A stretch of 64,000 bases of DNA. It comes from Actinocatenispora comari (GTDB lineage: Bacteria > Actinomycetota > Actinomycetes > Mycobacteriales > Micromonosporaceae). Both the position numbers and the translations under genes were made by a program. The notes under the pieces were generated by a model, which had not been told where the DNA came from, did not search any database, and saw only the letters and a program-made list of their open reading frames with translations. Of this stretch, positions 1 through 8,777 are shown piece by piece. The stretch's first letter is position 1. The number at the start of each line of letters is the position of its first letter. The stretch spans positions 35,155 to 99,154 of the forward strand of contig NZ_BOPO01000039.1 in the NCBI RefSeq assembly GCF_017312725.1, in the 5' to 3' direction.

Positions 1-534
1 CAGCCGCTGCAACGGTTCGGCCAGCCGGCCGGCCTGCCAGCGGGCGAACACGGTCGCCGCGACGATGCCCACGAGAGCCAACCCGGCCATGGTCAGCCAG
101 GTCGGCACGGTGCGCCAGTACACCTGGCTGCGCGAGGTGGAGGCGCGCACCGCGCCGGTGACCCGCTCACCCTTCTCCACCGGTACCGCCACCACCAGCT
201 CGTTGGTGTCCTCGCCGGTGGTGACCTGGCCGCCGGTCATCGCCGAGCGCACCGCGCTGTCCGCACGGGCCGGCCCGGCGCCGTCGGTGAGCCGGCCGTT
301 CGCGTCGTACAGGCCGAGCACGATGCCGTGTTTGGAATGCGGGATCGACTCCGGGGTGCGCCGGGTGGCGTAGTCGGCGGTGATGTCCACCGCGGTCCGG
401 TCGGCGACCCGTTCCATCTCCGCCCGGGCGTCGGCGACCTGCAACTGACCCAGCACCACCGCGAACGGGATGCCGAACAGACCCGCGGCGAGGATCGCGG
501 CGAGCAGGCCGACCGACAGGATGCGCTGGCGCAC
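1..534 (-). CDS. Two-component sensor histidine kinase, N-terminal part (cut by window edge)
   Basis: Only the first 178 codons are in the window. The GTG start at 534 follows a good GGGAGGT ribosome-binding site. The translated part has a first membrane segment (about residues 5-25, LLAAILAAGLFGIPFAVVL), an extracytoplasmic sensor region of about 110 residues, a second membrane segment (about 145-165, LTMAGLALVGIVAATVF), and the beginning of a HAMP linker (RWQAGRLAEPLQRL). The kinase core lies beyond base 1. The gene sits 50 bp downstream of an OmpR-type response regulator on the same strand, so the two form a regulator-kinase operon. The signal sensed cannot be told. The sensor identity is firm from architecture and context, although the H-box itself is not visible. 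Confidence 0.88.
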   Translation of the reverse strand, partial: MRQRILSVGLLAAILAAGLFGIPFAVVLGQLQVADARAEMERVADRTAVDITADYATRRTPESIPHSKHGIVLGLYDANGRLTDGAGPARADSAVRSAMTGGQVTTGEDTNELVVAVPVEKGERVTGAVRASTSRSQVYWRTVPTWLTMAGLALVGIVAATVFARWQAGRLAEPLQRL

Positions 535-584
535 GTCCTACCTCCCGCACCCGGCCGGCGGCACCCCGGCCGGCCGCTCGCCGG

Positions 585-1286
585 TCAGTCCGCCTCCATC
601 CGGTAACCGCGGCCGCGCAGGGTGGTGATGCGCGGCGCGGCCACCCCGTTGCCGAGCTCGTTCTCGGTGTCGGCGAGGCGGCGTCGTACCGCGGCCATGT
701 GCACGTCCAGCGTCTTCGTCGAGCCGAACCAGTTCTCGTCCCAGACGTCGGACATCAGCCGCTCCCGGCTGATCGCCACGCCGGGCTCGGCGGCCAGCCG
801 GGCCAGCAGGTCGAACTCCTTGGCCCGCAGCGACACCTCCCTCCCGCCGAGGGTGCAGCGCCGGGCCGAGGAGTCCACCACCAGCTCGCCGACCCGAAGC
901 GCCTGCTGGTGCGGCGGCGCCGGCGCACCACGGCGCAGGTGGGCCCGGATCCGGGCGAGCAGCTCGGCGAACCGGAACGGCTTGGTCAGGTAGTCGTCGG
1001 CGCCGGCCTCCAAGCCGACCACGACGTCCATCTCCTCGCGCCGCGCGGTCAGGATCACCAGCACGCAGCCGGGCTGCGCGGCCCGCAGCCGCCGGCACAC
1101 CTCGACCCCGTCCAGGTCCGGCAACCCGAGATCCAGCAGCACCAGGTCGAACTCGGTGCTCGCCGCGGCGCCCAGCGCGTCCCGGCCGGAGCGCACCCAG
1201 CGCACGTCGTGGCCGTGCGCCCGCAGCCCCGGCTCCAACAACCCACCGATCGTGGCGTCGTCCTCCACCACGAGCAACCGCGCCAT
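585..1286 (-). CDS. OmpR/PhoB-family response regulator
   Basis: This is a 233-residue regulator. The receiver domain (about 1-115) begins MARLLVVEDD, carries the phospho-acceptor Asp in LVLLDLGLPDLDG and ends with the conserved Lys in DDYLTKPF. The C-terminal winged helix (about 140-230) contains LSLRAKEFDLLARL and the typical MSDVWDENW...KTLDVHMAAVRRRL segment. A longer in-frame start exists upstream, but the methionine at 1286 begins the receiver fold exactly and is preferred. It is transcribed ahead of the sensor kinase at 1-534, which is its likely partner. The targets are unknown. Confidence 0.93.
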   Translation of the reverse strand: MARLLVVEDDATIGGLLEPGLRAHGHDVRWVRSGRDALGAAASTEFDLVLLDLGLPDLDGVEVCRRLRAAQPGCVLVILTARREEMDVVVGLEAGADDYLTKPFRFAELLARIRAHLRRGAPAPPHQQALRVGELVVDSSARRCTLGGREVSLRAKEFDLLARLAAEPGVAISRERLMSDVWDENWFGSTKTLDVHMAAVRRRLADTENELGNGVAAPRITTLRGRGYRMEAD

Positions 1287-1565
1287 GCTGGCCACCCTAC
1301 CGGCCGGCCCCGCCTCGCTGGTCGCGGTCGAACCAGCCGGCGAACCCTCGCCGCCCATCACCGCTCCGGTCACCGGCCCAGCACCCCCTGGCGTCGTGCT
1401 CGTGTGTCCTCAACGCTAGGGGCCCGAAGGCAAGGGTGCGGTTAGCCGGCCGCAAGAGCCGCGACGAATGCGAAATCCGGTCATCCGCCAGGGAAGCGGC
1501 GATATCGGCGAGCGCCGCCCGCAATCCGGTCGCGCCCCGGCCGGGGCGGCCGTACCGTCCGGCGG

Positions 1566-2588
1566 GTGAGCGCGCTGACCCGACTGCCCAAGGCCGAACT
1601 GCACGTCCACCTGGAGAGCACGCTGCGCCGGGAGACGGTGCTGGAGCTCGCCGGGCGCAACGGGGTCCCGGTACCGGCCGACACCACCGGGCACCGGTTC
1701 GCCGGCTTCCGCGGCTTCGGCGACCACGGCACCGCGGTACGGGCCTGCCTGGTCACCGCGGCCGACTTCCGCCGGGTGGCGGTCGAGTTCTGCGCCGACG
1801 CCGTCGCGCAGTCCATCCGGTACGCCGAGGTCACGTTCACCGCCGCCGCGCACGAGGAGCGGCTGCAGGCACCCGGCATGCCGCTCGCCGCGGTACTGGA
1901 CGGGCTCGCCGAGGGCCGCGACCGGTACGGCGTGGTCACCCGGGTGATCCTGGACCACTCCCGGCGGCGCGGCGTGGACCGGCTGCGCCGCACCGTCGCG
2001 CTGGCCCGTACCCACGCGCCGGCGGTGGCGGCGGTCGGCCTGGCCGGCGACGAGTCGTACCCGCTGGCGCCGTTCGCCGAGGTCCTCGACGAGGCGGCCG
2101 ACGCCGGCGTGGCGCTGGTGCACCACGCCGGGGAGACCGCCGGGATCGCGAGCATCGCCGAGGCGGTCCGGCGCGGGCACGCGGCCCGGCTCGGACACGG
2201 CGTCCGGATCCTGGACGACGACCCCGAGCACGCCGACCTGCTCGCCGAGGTACGTGAGCGGGGCATCGCGCTGGAGGTCTGCCCGTCGTCGAACGTCGCG
2301 CTGGGCGTGGTCGACTCGTTCGCCGCGCACCCGCTGCCGGTGCTGTGCGCGGCGGGGCTCGCGGTCACCGTCAACACCGACATCCCGGCGGTGGTCGGCA
2401 CCACGCTGAGCACCGAGTACCGGCGGATCGCGGATGCGTTCGGGTTGGGGCCGGCACGGCTGGCCGACCTGGCCCGGGCCGGCGTCGACGCCTCCTTCGC
2501 CCCGGAGCCGCTGCGCGCGACGCTGCGCCGCGACATCGACCGCTGGTCCGTCGCGTACTCCCGGACCGCGGCGCGGCCCGCCGGGTGA
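1566..2588 (+). CDS. add: Adenosine deaminase
   Basis: The 340-residue protein matches the adenosine/AMP deaminase TIM-barrel family, which deaminates adenosine to inosine in purine salvage. Visible metal and catalytic motifs are HVHLE near the N-terminus, the HHAGE motif (zinc His and proton-shuttling Glu), RLGHGV, EVCPSSN and NTDIP near the C-terminus. The usual HVHLDG is HVHLES here and NSDDP is NTDIP, so strict substrate preference for adenosine is not certain. The GTG start at 1566 has no clear ribosome-binding site. A TACCGT box at 1553-1558 ends 7 nt before it, which suggests a leaderless transcript. It converges on the next gene. Confidence 0.9.
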   Translation: MSALTRLPKAELHVHLESTLRRETVLELAGRNGVPVPADTTGHRFAGFRGFGDHGTAVRACLVTAADFRRVAVEFCADAVAQSIRYAEVTFTAAAHEERLQAPGMPLAAVLDGLAEGRDRYGVVTRVILDHSRRRGVDRLRRTVALARTHAPAVAAVGLAGDESYPLAPFAEVLDEAADAGVALVHHAGETAGIASIAEAVRRGHAARLGHGVRILDDDPEHADLLAEVRERGIALEVCPSSNVALGVVDSFAAHPLPVLCAAGLAVTVNTDIPAVVGTTLSTEYRRIADAFGLGPARLADLARAGVDASFAPEPLRATLRRDIDRWSVAYSRTAARPAG

Positions 2589-2602
2589 GGGCCGGCCCCG
2601 AC

Positions 2603-2617
2603 GCTCCACTGTGGAGC
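2603..2617. terminator. Short palindrome between convergent genes
   Basis: GCTCCAC-T-GTGGAGC is a perfect 7-bp inverted repeat with a 1-base centre, in the 41-bp gap between the ends of the adenosine deaminase and the spermidine-synthase-like gene. It may act as a weak two-way terminator. Its core CCACTGTGG also appears in the DnaA-box-like palindromes elsewhere in the window, so a DNA-binding role is an alternative. Confidence 0.4.
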
Positions 2618-2629
2618 ACCCGGATGCGC

Positions 2630-3487
2630 TCAGCGACCGGCGAACGGAGCGGCCGGCGGAGCCGGGCTGCGGGTGGCGGTGGCGTCGGTGACCGGCCGGG
2701 ACCGGCCGACGAACCGGTCCAGCTGCTCGCCGTCCATCACCCGGGCCGGGAAGGCCGCGCCGGCGGCGCGCCGGGTCAGCTCGGCCACCGGCAGCGGCCG
2801 GTGGGCGGCCGCGAGCACCAGGTTGCCGAACCGGCGACCGCGCAGCACCGAAGCGTCGGAGATCAGCAGCGTCTGCCCGAACACCGCGCGCTGGGTCGCG
2901 ACCTGGCCGCGGGTGAAGGCGCAGCCGGCACCGTCGGCCACGTTCTGCAGGTAGCAGCCACCCGGGCGCAGCACCCGCGCCACCGCGGTCAGGAACTCCA
3001 CCGTGGTCAGCCCGACCGGGATCGCGGCACCGGCGAAGACGTCCCCGATCACCACGTCGAAGCTGTCGGCCCGCATCGTGTCGACCGCCTCGCGGGCGTC
3101 GCCGATCCGGATCCGCGGCCGGCACTCGCGCGCCAGCGGCAGCTCCCGGCGTACCAGCTCGACCAGGGCGGCGTCGCGCTCCACCACGCGCTGCGCGGAA
3201 CCCGGTCGGGTCGCCGCGACGTAGCGCGGCAGCGTCAGCCCGCCACCGCCCAGGTGCAGCACGCTGATCGGCGTGCCCGGCTCGGCGGCCAGGTCGAGCA
3301 GGTCACCCAGCCACCGCACGTACTCGAACTCCAGCCGGGTCGGGTCGGCCAGGTCCACGTGCGACTGCGGCGCCGCGTCCAGCAGCAGGGTGTAGGCGTC
3401 CGCCCGGTCCGGATCGGCCGTCAGCTCCGCCGTCCCGGTGTCCACCTCGGCCCGCACCACCGCGCCGCCCCGCCGTCTGCCCGCCAC
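2630..3487 (-). CDS. Spermidine-synthase-like SAM-dependent methyltransferase-fold protein
   Basis: The 285-residue protein has the Rossmann fold of the spermidine synthase family. It shows the SAM-site glycine motif in VLHLGGGGLTLPRY, then VVERDAALVELV, then FDVVIGDVFAG, and VLRPGGCYLQNV. No N-terminal membrane region is present, unlike fused MFS forms. Actinomycete proteins of this kind are usually annotated as fused spermidine synthase or polyamine aminopropyltransferase, but enzymatic activity is seldom shown. The GTG start at 3487 has no ribosome-binding site. A GATACT box at 3494-3499 on this strand ends exactly 6 nt before it, which supports a leaderless start here. It is divergent from the downstream RNA methyltransferase. 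Confidence 0.78.
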   Translation of the reverse strand: MAGRRRGGAVVRAEVDTGTAELTADPDRADAYTLLLDAAPQSHVDLADPTRLEFEYVRWLGDLLDLAAEPGTPISVLHLGGGGLTLPRYVAATRPGSAQRVVERDAALVELVRRELPLARECRPRIRIGDAREAVDTMRADSFDVVIGDVFAGAAIPVGLTTVEFLTAVARVLRPGGCYLQNVADGAGCAFTRGQVATQRAVFGQTLLISDASVLRGRRFGNLVLAAAHRPLPVAELTRRAAGAAFPARVMDGEQLDRFVGRSRPVTDATATRSPAPPAAPFAGR

Positions 3488-3587
3488 CCGGCCAGTATCG
3501 CCACCGGTTCCGGACGGGTACCGCCGGGGCGACGCACCGGTGCCGGTAGGTTGCAGGACCGGACCCGGACCCACCCGAAGGAGCGGT

Positions 3588-4403
3588 ATGACCCGCCGTG
3601 CGGTCACCAGCCGCGACGCCCGTTTCCAGCAGTGGCAGGCGCTGCTGCACAACCGCACCAAACGCACCCGTTCCGGCCTGTTCGTCGTGCAGGGGGTACG
3701 GCCGATCACCCTAGCGGTCCAGCACGGCTGGCGCTTCGCCGCGCTGCTGCGCCCGTACGGCGGGCGGCTGTCCGGCTGGGCCGCCGACCTGGTGGCGGGC
3801 TGCCCGACCACCGAGCTGGTCGAGGTCGCCGGTGAGCTGCTGGCCGAACTGGGCGGCAAGGACGAACCGCCGGAGCTGGTCGCGATCGCCCACCAGCAAC
3901 CCGACCGGCTGGACCGGCTGCGGGTCGGGCCGGACCTGCTCGCGGTGGTGTTCGACCGGGCGTCGAGCCCCGGCAACATCGGCACCCTGACCCGCTCGGC
4001 GGACGCGTTCGGCGCCGCCGGGGTGATCGTCACCGGGCACGCCGCCGACCCGTACGAGCCCCGGGCGGTACGGGCCTCGACCGGCTCGCTGTTCGCGGTG
4101 CCGGTGGTCCGGGCGGAACGCCGGGGCGTGCTCGACTGGGTCGAGCGGCTGCGCGCCGGCGGCCTGCCGGTGCGGCTGGTCGGTACCGACGAGGCCGGCG
4201 CCACCGATCTGCCGGTCACCGACCTGTCCGGGCCGACCGTGCTGGTCGTGGGCAACGAGACGACCGGCCTGTCCAGCGCCTGGCGGGAGGCGTGCGACGC
4301 GATGGTGCGCGTCCCGATGGGCGGCTCGGCCAGCTCGCTCAACGCCGCGGTCGCCGGCAGCCTGGTGCTCTACCACGCCGCCCAGCAGCGGCCGTCGCGC
4401 TGA
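3588..4403 (+). CDS. TrmH/SpoU-family RNA 2'-O-methyltransferase
   Basis: The 271-residue protein has a short N-terminal RNA-binding region (RRAVTSRDARFQQWQALL, FVVQGVRPI) followed by a SPOUT knot domain. All three SpoU motifs are visible: SSPGNIGTLTRSADAFGA, then LVVGNETTGLS, then IPMGGSASSLNAAVAGS in variant form (RVPMGGSASSLNAAV). Such enzymes methylate ribose 2'-O in rRNA or tRNA. The exact target cannot be read from sequence. The ATG at 3588 is preferred over a longer frame because it follows GAAGGAG at good spacing. Confidence 0.9.
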   Translation: MTRRAVTSRDARFQQWQALLHNRTKRTRSGLFVVQGVRPITLAVQHGWRFAALLRPYGGRLSGWAADLVAGCPTTELVEVAGELLAELGGKDEPPELVAIAHQQPDRLDRLRVGPDLLAVVFDRASSPGNIGTLTRSADAFGAAGVIVTGHAADPYEPRAVRASTGSLFAVPVVRAERRGVLDWVERLRAGGLPVRLVGTDEAGATDLPVTDLSGPTVLVVGNETTGLSSAWREACDAMVRVPMGGSASSLNAAVAGSLVLYHAAQQRPSR

Positions 4404-4638
4404 CCTGCGCCGGTACCGCGGTGTCGCCCGACCGTGATCATCTCGGCGGGCCCGGCACAACCGAGGCGCATTATGATCGATCAGGCAGTTGGGACAACAC
4501 ACGGCGGCGCCGATCCGGCGGACGCCGGCAGCCGGGGGGCAGAGGCGTGACAGGGCCGGGCGAAGCACCGGGCCGGCAACCGGTCGGGTGTGCGGTCGAC
4601 GCACCCAGCGAGCCGTCCGGGCGGATCGGATCCGCGCG

Positions 4639-6759
4639 TTGAGCGGGCAGGCCGGCCGCCGTGCGCCGGCCGAAGCCAGCACGGACGACCGGGTCGAGCG
4701 GGCCGCGGCGAACTGGGCTGCGGCGATCTGGCAGACCAGCGTGGTGCCGGTGGCCCGCGGCGCGCTCGCCGACCGGCTCCGGCCGCTGGTCGAGCAGCTG
4801 TTCGCGGCCGCCGGCGACCCCGACGGCGGTTACGCCACCGGTACCGCGGTCGGCGGGCGGCTGGTGGCCGAGCACTTCACCGACCCCGAGGCGCTGGCCC
4901 GCACCCTGATCGCGCTGGACCCGGCGCTGCCGGCCGGGCAGCGCGGCGCGCTGACCGCCGGCCTCGCCGCCGGGTACACCGCGGCGCTGCGCGGCCGCAC
5001 CCTGGCCGAGCAGGAGACGATCCGGCTGGCCGCGATGCAGGCGCAGGCCCGCGCGGAGCGCGCGTTGAGTGCGGCGGAGGCCCGGTTCCACGCGGTGTAC
5101 GCGGACTCCGCGATGGGCATCGCGCTGACCGACCTGGACGGCCGGGTGGTCGCGGCCAACGGCGCGCTGCACGCGATGCTGCGTACCGCGCCGGGCGGCC
5201 TGTCCGACCGCGACCTGCTCGGGCTGGTCCACCCGGACGACCGGGACAGCCTGCGGGACATGGTCTCCGACCGGCTGGCCACCGGTACCGTCGGCCGGAT
5301 CCGCACCGAGCGCCGGCTGGTGGCCGACGACGGGGAGCTGCTGTGGGCGCTGCTCGCGGTCTCGGTGGTGCGCGACCCGGCCGGTCGGCCCACCTATCTG
5401 GTGGTGATGGGTGAGGACAACACCCGCCGGCACCACCTGGCCGACACGCTGTCCTGGCAGGCCACCCACGACACGCTGACCGGCCTGGCCAACCGCACCC
5501 TGTTCACCGAGCGGCTGCAGCGACTGTTCGCCCGGGGCACCGGCCGGCTCGGGCTGTGCTTCCTCGACCTCGACGGCTTCAAGATCATCAACGACAGCCT
5601 CGGCCACCACGTCGGGGACGACCTGCTGCGCCACGTCGCCGACCGGATCACCGCCGCGGCGGGGTCGGACAGCCTGGTGGCGCGGCTCGGCGGGGACGAG
5701 TTCATGGTGCTGCGGGCCGACTCGGCCGGCGAGGCGGAGCTGGTGGCGCTGGCCGACCGGATCCTCGCCGCGCTCGACGAGCCGATCACCGTGGCCGGCC
5801 ACGAGCTGTCGGTGTCGGCCAGCATCGGCGTGATCGAGCGCGCCACCCTCGGTACCGACGCCGCCGAGCTGATGCGCGCCGCCGACATCACGCTGTACTG
5901 GGCGAAGGCCGCCGGGAAGGGCTGCTGGGCGACGTTCGACCCGGAGCGCGACGCGCAGCAGGCGGCCCGGCAGCTGCTCGCCGAGGCGCTGCCCGGCGCG
6001 CTGCGCGAGGAGCAGTTCACCCTGGCCTACCAGCCGGTCGTGGACCTCGCCGACCGCCGGGTGACCGAGCTGGAGGCGCTGGTGCGCTGGCGGCACCCGC
6101 GGCTCGGCGAGCTCGGCCCGGAGGCGTTCCTGGGCATCGCCGAGGAGACCGGGCTGGTCGTGCCGCTCGGCCGGTGGGTGCTGCACGCCGCCTGCGCGCA
6201 GGCCCGCCGCTGGCTGGACCGGTACGGCTGGGCGCCGGTGGTGTCGGTCAACCTCACCGTCCGCCAGGTCTGCGCGGTCGACCTGGTCGACGACGTCCAG
6301 CAGGCGCTGGCCGCGGCCGACCTGCCCGCGCAGGCGCTGCAACTGGAGGTGACCGAACGCGCGCTGATCGGCGCGGAGCCGGTCGCGGCACTGCGCAGCC
6401 TGTACGAGTCGGGGGTGCGGATCGTCATCGACGACTTCGGCACCGGCTACTCCAACCTGGTGTACCTGCGGCAGGCGCCGGTGCACGGGATCAAGCTGGC
6501 CCGCTCGTTCACCGAGAGCTTCAACTCGCCCAGCCATCCCGACCGGGCCGACGTGGCGATCGTGCGGGCGCTGGTGTCGCTCGCGCACACGCTGAACCTG
6601 ACCGTGACCGCCGGCGGGGTCGAGACCGCCCGGCAGGAGTCCCGGCTGCGCGCGCTGGGCTGCGAGTGGGGCCAGGGCTTCCGGTACGGGCGGCCCGCCG
6701 TCGCGGCGCACATCGACGACCTGCTCGCCGCCGGCCGCACGGTGGCACCGCACGGCTGA
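4639..6759 (+). CDS. PAS-GGDEF-EAL cyclic-di-GMP signalling protein
   Basis: The protein has about 706 residues. An N-terminal helical region of a type common in actinomycete c-di-GMP proteins is followed by a PAS domain (about 150-240), a GGDEF domain with an intact GGDEF at about 351-355 (diguanylate cyclase) and an EAL domain (ELEALVRW at about 477, DDFGTGYSN) of the phosphodiesterase type. Both halves look catalytically competent, so the protein may make and degrade c-di-GMP. No transmembrane segment is seen. The start is uncertain: TTG at 4639 begins LSGQAGRRAP just before the conserved region, while in-frame TTG 4489 and GTG 4588 lie upstream. None has a strong ribosome-binding site. 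Confidence 0.88.
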   Translation: MSGQAGRRAPAEASTDDRVERAAANWAAAIWQTSVVPVARGALADRLRPLVEQLFAAAGDPDGGYATGTAVGGRLVAEHFTDPEALARTLIALDPALPAGQRGALTAGLAAGYTAALRGRTLAEQETIRLAAMQAQARAERALSAAEARFHAVYADSAMGIALTDLDGRVVAANGALHAMLRTAPGGLSDRDLLGLVHPDDRDSLRDMVSDRLATGTVGRIRTERRLVADDGELLWALLAVSVVRDPAGRPTYLVVMGEDNTRRHHLADTLSWQATHDTLTGLANRTLFTERLQRLFARGTGRLGLCFLDLDGFKIINDSLGHHVGDDLLRHVADRITAAAGSDSLVARLGGDEFMVLRADSAGEAELVALADRILAALDEPITVAGHELSVSASIGVIERATLGTDAAELMRAADITLYWAKAAGKGCWATFDPERDAQQAARQLLAEALPGALREEQFTLAYQPVVDLADRRVTELEALVRWRHPRLGELGPEAFLGIAEETGLVVPLGRWVLHAACAQARRWLDRYGWAPVVSVNLTVRQVCAVDLVDDVQQALAAADLPAQALQLEVTERALIGAEPVAALRSLYESGVRIVIDDFGTGYSNLVYLRQAPVHGIKLARSFTESFNSPSHPDRADVAIVRALVSLAHTLNLTVTAGGVETARQESRLRALGCEWGQGFRYGRPAVAAHIDDLLAAGRTVAPHG

Positions 6760-6809
6760 CCCGCCGCCGGCCGGTCGCCGGCCCCGTCCGGGCGGTAGGG
6801 GGCGAGCCG

Positions 6810-6998
6810 TCAGAAGCCGGCGGTGCGGATCACCGCCTGGGCCTCCGGATCACCGGCCGGCGCCCCGGCCCGGTCGCCCGGTCGGGTGTCGACCGACTCA
6901 CCGGCCGGGCGGACCCGCCCCGGCAGCCGCCCGTACCGCTGGTGTCGTGTCTGCGCCGCGTCGTCGGCGGAGGTGTTGCTGGCATTCTGCTCGGCCAC
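6810..6998 (-). CDS. Small hypothetical protein (62 aa)
   Basis: A GTG-started frame of 62 residues fills most of the gap between the GGDEF-EAL gene and the hydroxyacid dehydrogenase. It begins VAEQNASNTSADD and carries the segment RYGRLPGRVRPAGESVDT. It is hydrophilic, has no signal peptide, membrane helix or cysteine, and looks disordered at both ends. The third-position GC is high and the composition is protein-like rather than shadow-like (no Arg/Pro runs), which is why I list it. A weak GGGGCGGC precedes the start. Function is unknown. Confidence 0.5.
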   Translation of the reverse strand: MAEQNASNTSADDAAQTRHQRYGRLPGRVRPAGESVDTRPGDRAGAPAGDPEAQAVIRTAGF

Positions 6999-7092
6999 GT
7001 CGCCGCCCCGTTCCTCGAAGCCAGTGATCTCTCCACAGTAGCCGCGACAGTCGCGAACGCGCCGACCCGCGGATCTTCTAGGATCGGCAGAC

Positions 7093-8004
7093 ATGGCGGA
7101 GCATGTACTGGTCCCGTGGGAGCTCACCGGCGGTGACGGGGGCTGGCCGAGCACCCTGCGCGTCACCGTGTGGGACGGCCAGGGCGCGCCGCCGGACGTC
7201 TCGGACGTCTCCTTCTACGTCCTGCCGTACGCGGTGCCCAGCGCCCGCGGGCTGATCACGGCGATGCCCCGGCTCCGGGTGGTGCAGGCGTTGACCGCCG
7301 GGTACGAGCAGCTCATCCCGCTGCTGCGGCCCGGCGTGACGCTGTGCAACGGGCGGGGACTGCACGACGCCAGTACCGCCGAGCACGCGCTGGGGCTGAT
7401 CCTCGCCGCCCAGCGTGACCTGCCGAGGTGGGTGGACGACCAGCGCGAGCACCGCTGGGAGCCGCACTACACCCGGTCGTTGGCCGACAGCCGGGTACTG
7501 ATCCTCGGCTACGGTTCGATCGGCGCCGCGCTGGAGCGCCGCCTGCTGGCCTGCGAGGCCAGCGTGGTGCGGGTGGCCCGGACGGCCCGGCCGGAGGCTC
7601 GGGTACACGGGGTCGGCGAGCTGCCGACGCTGCTGCCGGACGCCGACATCGTGGTGTCGATCCTGCCGGACAACGAGTCGACCGAGCGACTGTTCGACGC
7701 CACCGCGATGGCCGCGTTGCCGGACGGCGCGCTGGTGGTCAACGTGGGCCGGGGCCGCACCCTGGACACCGACGCGCTCGCGGCCGAAACCGGGCGGGGC
7801 CGGCTGCGGGCCGCGCTGGACGTCACCGATCCGGAGCCGCTGCCGGCCGACCATCCGCTCTGGTCGCATCCGGGCGTGCTGATCACGCCGCACGTGGCCG
7901 GCGGCTCGGCCACCTTCTATCCGCGGGCGCGCCGGTTGATCGGCGACCAGCTGCACCGGTTCGTCACCGGTGCACCGCTGCGCAACGTGGTCCGCGAGGG
8001 CTGA
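7093..8004 (+). CDS. D-isomer-specific 2-hydroxyacid dehydrogenase
   Basis: The 303-residue protein has the two-domain fold of D-2-hydroxyacid dehydrogenases, which interconvert 2-keto acids and D-2-hydroxyacids with NAD(P)H. The nucleotide motif is ILGYGSIGAALERRL (about 135-150). The catalytic Arg is in NVGRGRTLDT, the Glu in TDPEPLPADHPLW and the His in TPHVAGGS. All key residues are present. The ATG at 7093 lacks a ribosome-binding site, and a TAGGAT box at 7079-7084 lies 8 nt before it, so the mRNA is probably nearly leaderless. The substrate is unknown; phosphoglycerate, glyoxylate and hydroxypyruvate are all possible in this family. Confidence 0.9.
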   Translation: MAEHVLVPWELTGGDGGWPSTLRVTVWDGQGAPPDVSDVSFYVLPYAVPSARGLITAMPRLRVVQALTAGYEQLIPLLRPGVTLCNGRGLHDASTAEHALGLILAAQRDLPRWVDDQREHRWEPHYTRSLADSRVLILGYGSIGAALERRLLACEASVVRVARTARPEARVHGVGELPTLLPDADIVVSILPDNESTERLFDATAMAALPDGALVVNVGRGRTLDTDALAAETGRGRLRAALDVTDPEPLPADHPLWSHPGVLITPHVAGGSATFYPRARRLIGDQLHRFVTGAPLRNVVREG

Positions 8005-8176
8005 GCTGCCGGGTGCCGGGCGCCACCGGGCGCCCGGCAGCCGGACCGCGCGGCGGTGCAGGGCCGTGATCCGGCCCGGCCGAGGTCACGGTCCGCGACG
8101 GCCGGCGGCCCGGTCCGCGCTACGGTGGACCGACGGCCGCCCGCGTCGGGAATGCACGGGGGCCGGCCACCGTTGT

Positions 8177-8191
8177 TACCCCCGAGGGGTA
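8177..8191. promoter_or_regulatory. CsoR-like palindrome upstream of thioredoxin
   Basis: TACCCC-CGA-GGGGTA is a perfect 6-bp inverted repeat with a 3-bp centre, 20 bp before the thioredoxin start. Its form (TACCCC...GGGGTA) matches the operator type bound by CsoR/RcnR/CstR-family metal or persulfide sensors. A similar and longer site lies at 42079-42095. A TACGGT box at 8121-8126 could be the promoter, placing this site in the leader. Binding is inferred, and no csoR gene is in the window. Confidence 0.5.
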
Positions 8192-8211
8192 TCGATCCGG
8201 AAGGGGACGCC

Positions 8212-8589
8212 GTGCCGACCGTCGAGTTGACCAAGGACAACTTCAACAGCACGCTGGAGAGCAACGACACCGTGCTGATCGACTTCTGGGCCAGTTGGTG
8301 CGGCCCGTGCAAGATGTTCGCACCGGTGTACGAGAAGGCCGCGGAGAGCAATCCCGACCTGGTGTTCGGCAAGGTCGACACCGAGGCGCAGCAGGAGCTC
8401 GCGGCCGCGTTCGACATCCGGTCGATCCCGACGCTGATGATCGTCCGGGACAAGATCGTGGTGTTCTCGCAGCCGGGCGCGTTGCCCGAGTCGGCGCTGA
8501 CCGACGTCATCGACCAGGCCCGCAAGCTGGACATGGACGAGGTGCGGGCCAGCGTCGCCGACCAGCAGAGCGGCGACGCGCAGGCCTGA
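8212..8589 (+). CDS. trxA: Thioredoxin
   Basis: The 125-residue protein is a classical thioredoxin with the WCGPCK active site (Cys30 and Cys33), preceded by VLIDFWASWCGPC and followed by the cis-proline in RSIPTLMIV. It reduces protein disulfides in the cytoplasm and is itself reduced by thioredoxin reductase, which is not in the window. The C-terminus has an extra tail of about 20 residues (DEVRASVADQQSGDAQA) beyond the usual length. The GTG start at 8212 follows GGAAGGGGACGCC, a good site, and is preferred over an upstream in-frame extension. The gene stands alone behind a CsoR-like palindrome and is followed by a strong terminator. Confidence 0.95.
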   Translation: MPTVELTKDNFNSTLESNDTVLIDFWASWCGPCKMFAPVYEKAAESNPDLVFGKVDTEAQQELAAAFDIRSIPTLMIVRDKIVVFSQPGALPESALTDVIDQARKLDMDEVRASVADQQSGDAQA

Positions 8590-8608
8590 CCGGCCACCGC
8601 GGTCACTC

Positions 8609-8646
8609 GACGGCGCGGATCCGACCACGGTCGGGTCCGCGCCGTC
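8609..8646 (+). terminator. Strong hairpin after thioredoxin
   Basis: Two 18-nt arms (GACGGCGCGGATCCGACC and GGTCGGGTCCGCGCCGTC) pair at 17 positions plus one G-U. They lie 20 bp after the trxA stop. As usual in actinomycetes there is no long T-run. Confidence 0.85.
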
Positions 8647-8777
8647 GTCGTTGCCCGGGCGGTCGGCCGCCACCGCAGGTCTCACCGAACCGGGGCGAAC
8701 CGCCCACACCATGGCAGGTGCGCGTGCCCGGAATGACGCTCGGTGCACTTGTTCGCTGACGGTGAAACCAGCTGGGG

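Noticed and set aside
4473..4551. 25-codon ORF from ATG 4473 before the GGDEF-EAL gene
   Set aside because: No ribosome-binding site and no conserved feature; could be a leader peptide but unsupported.
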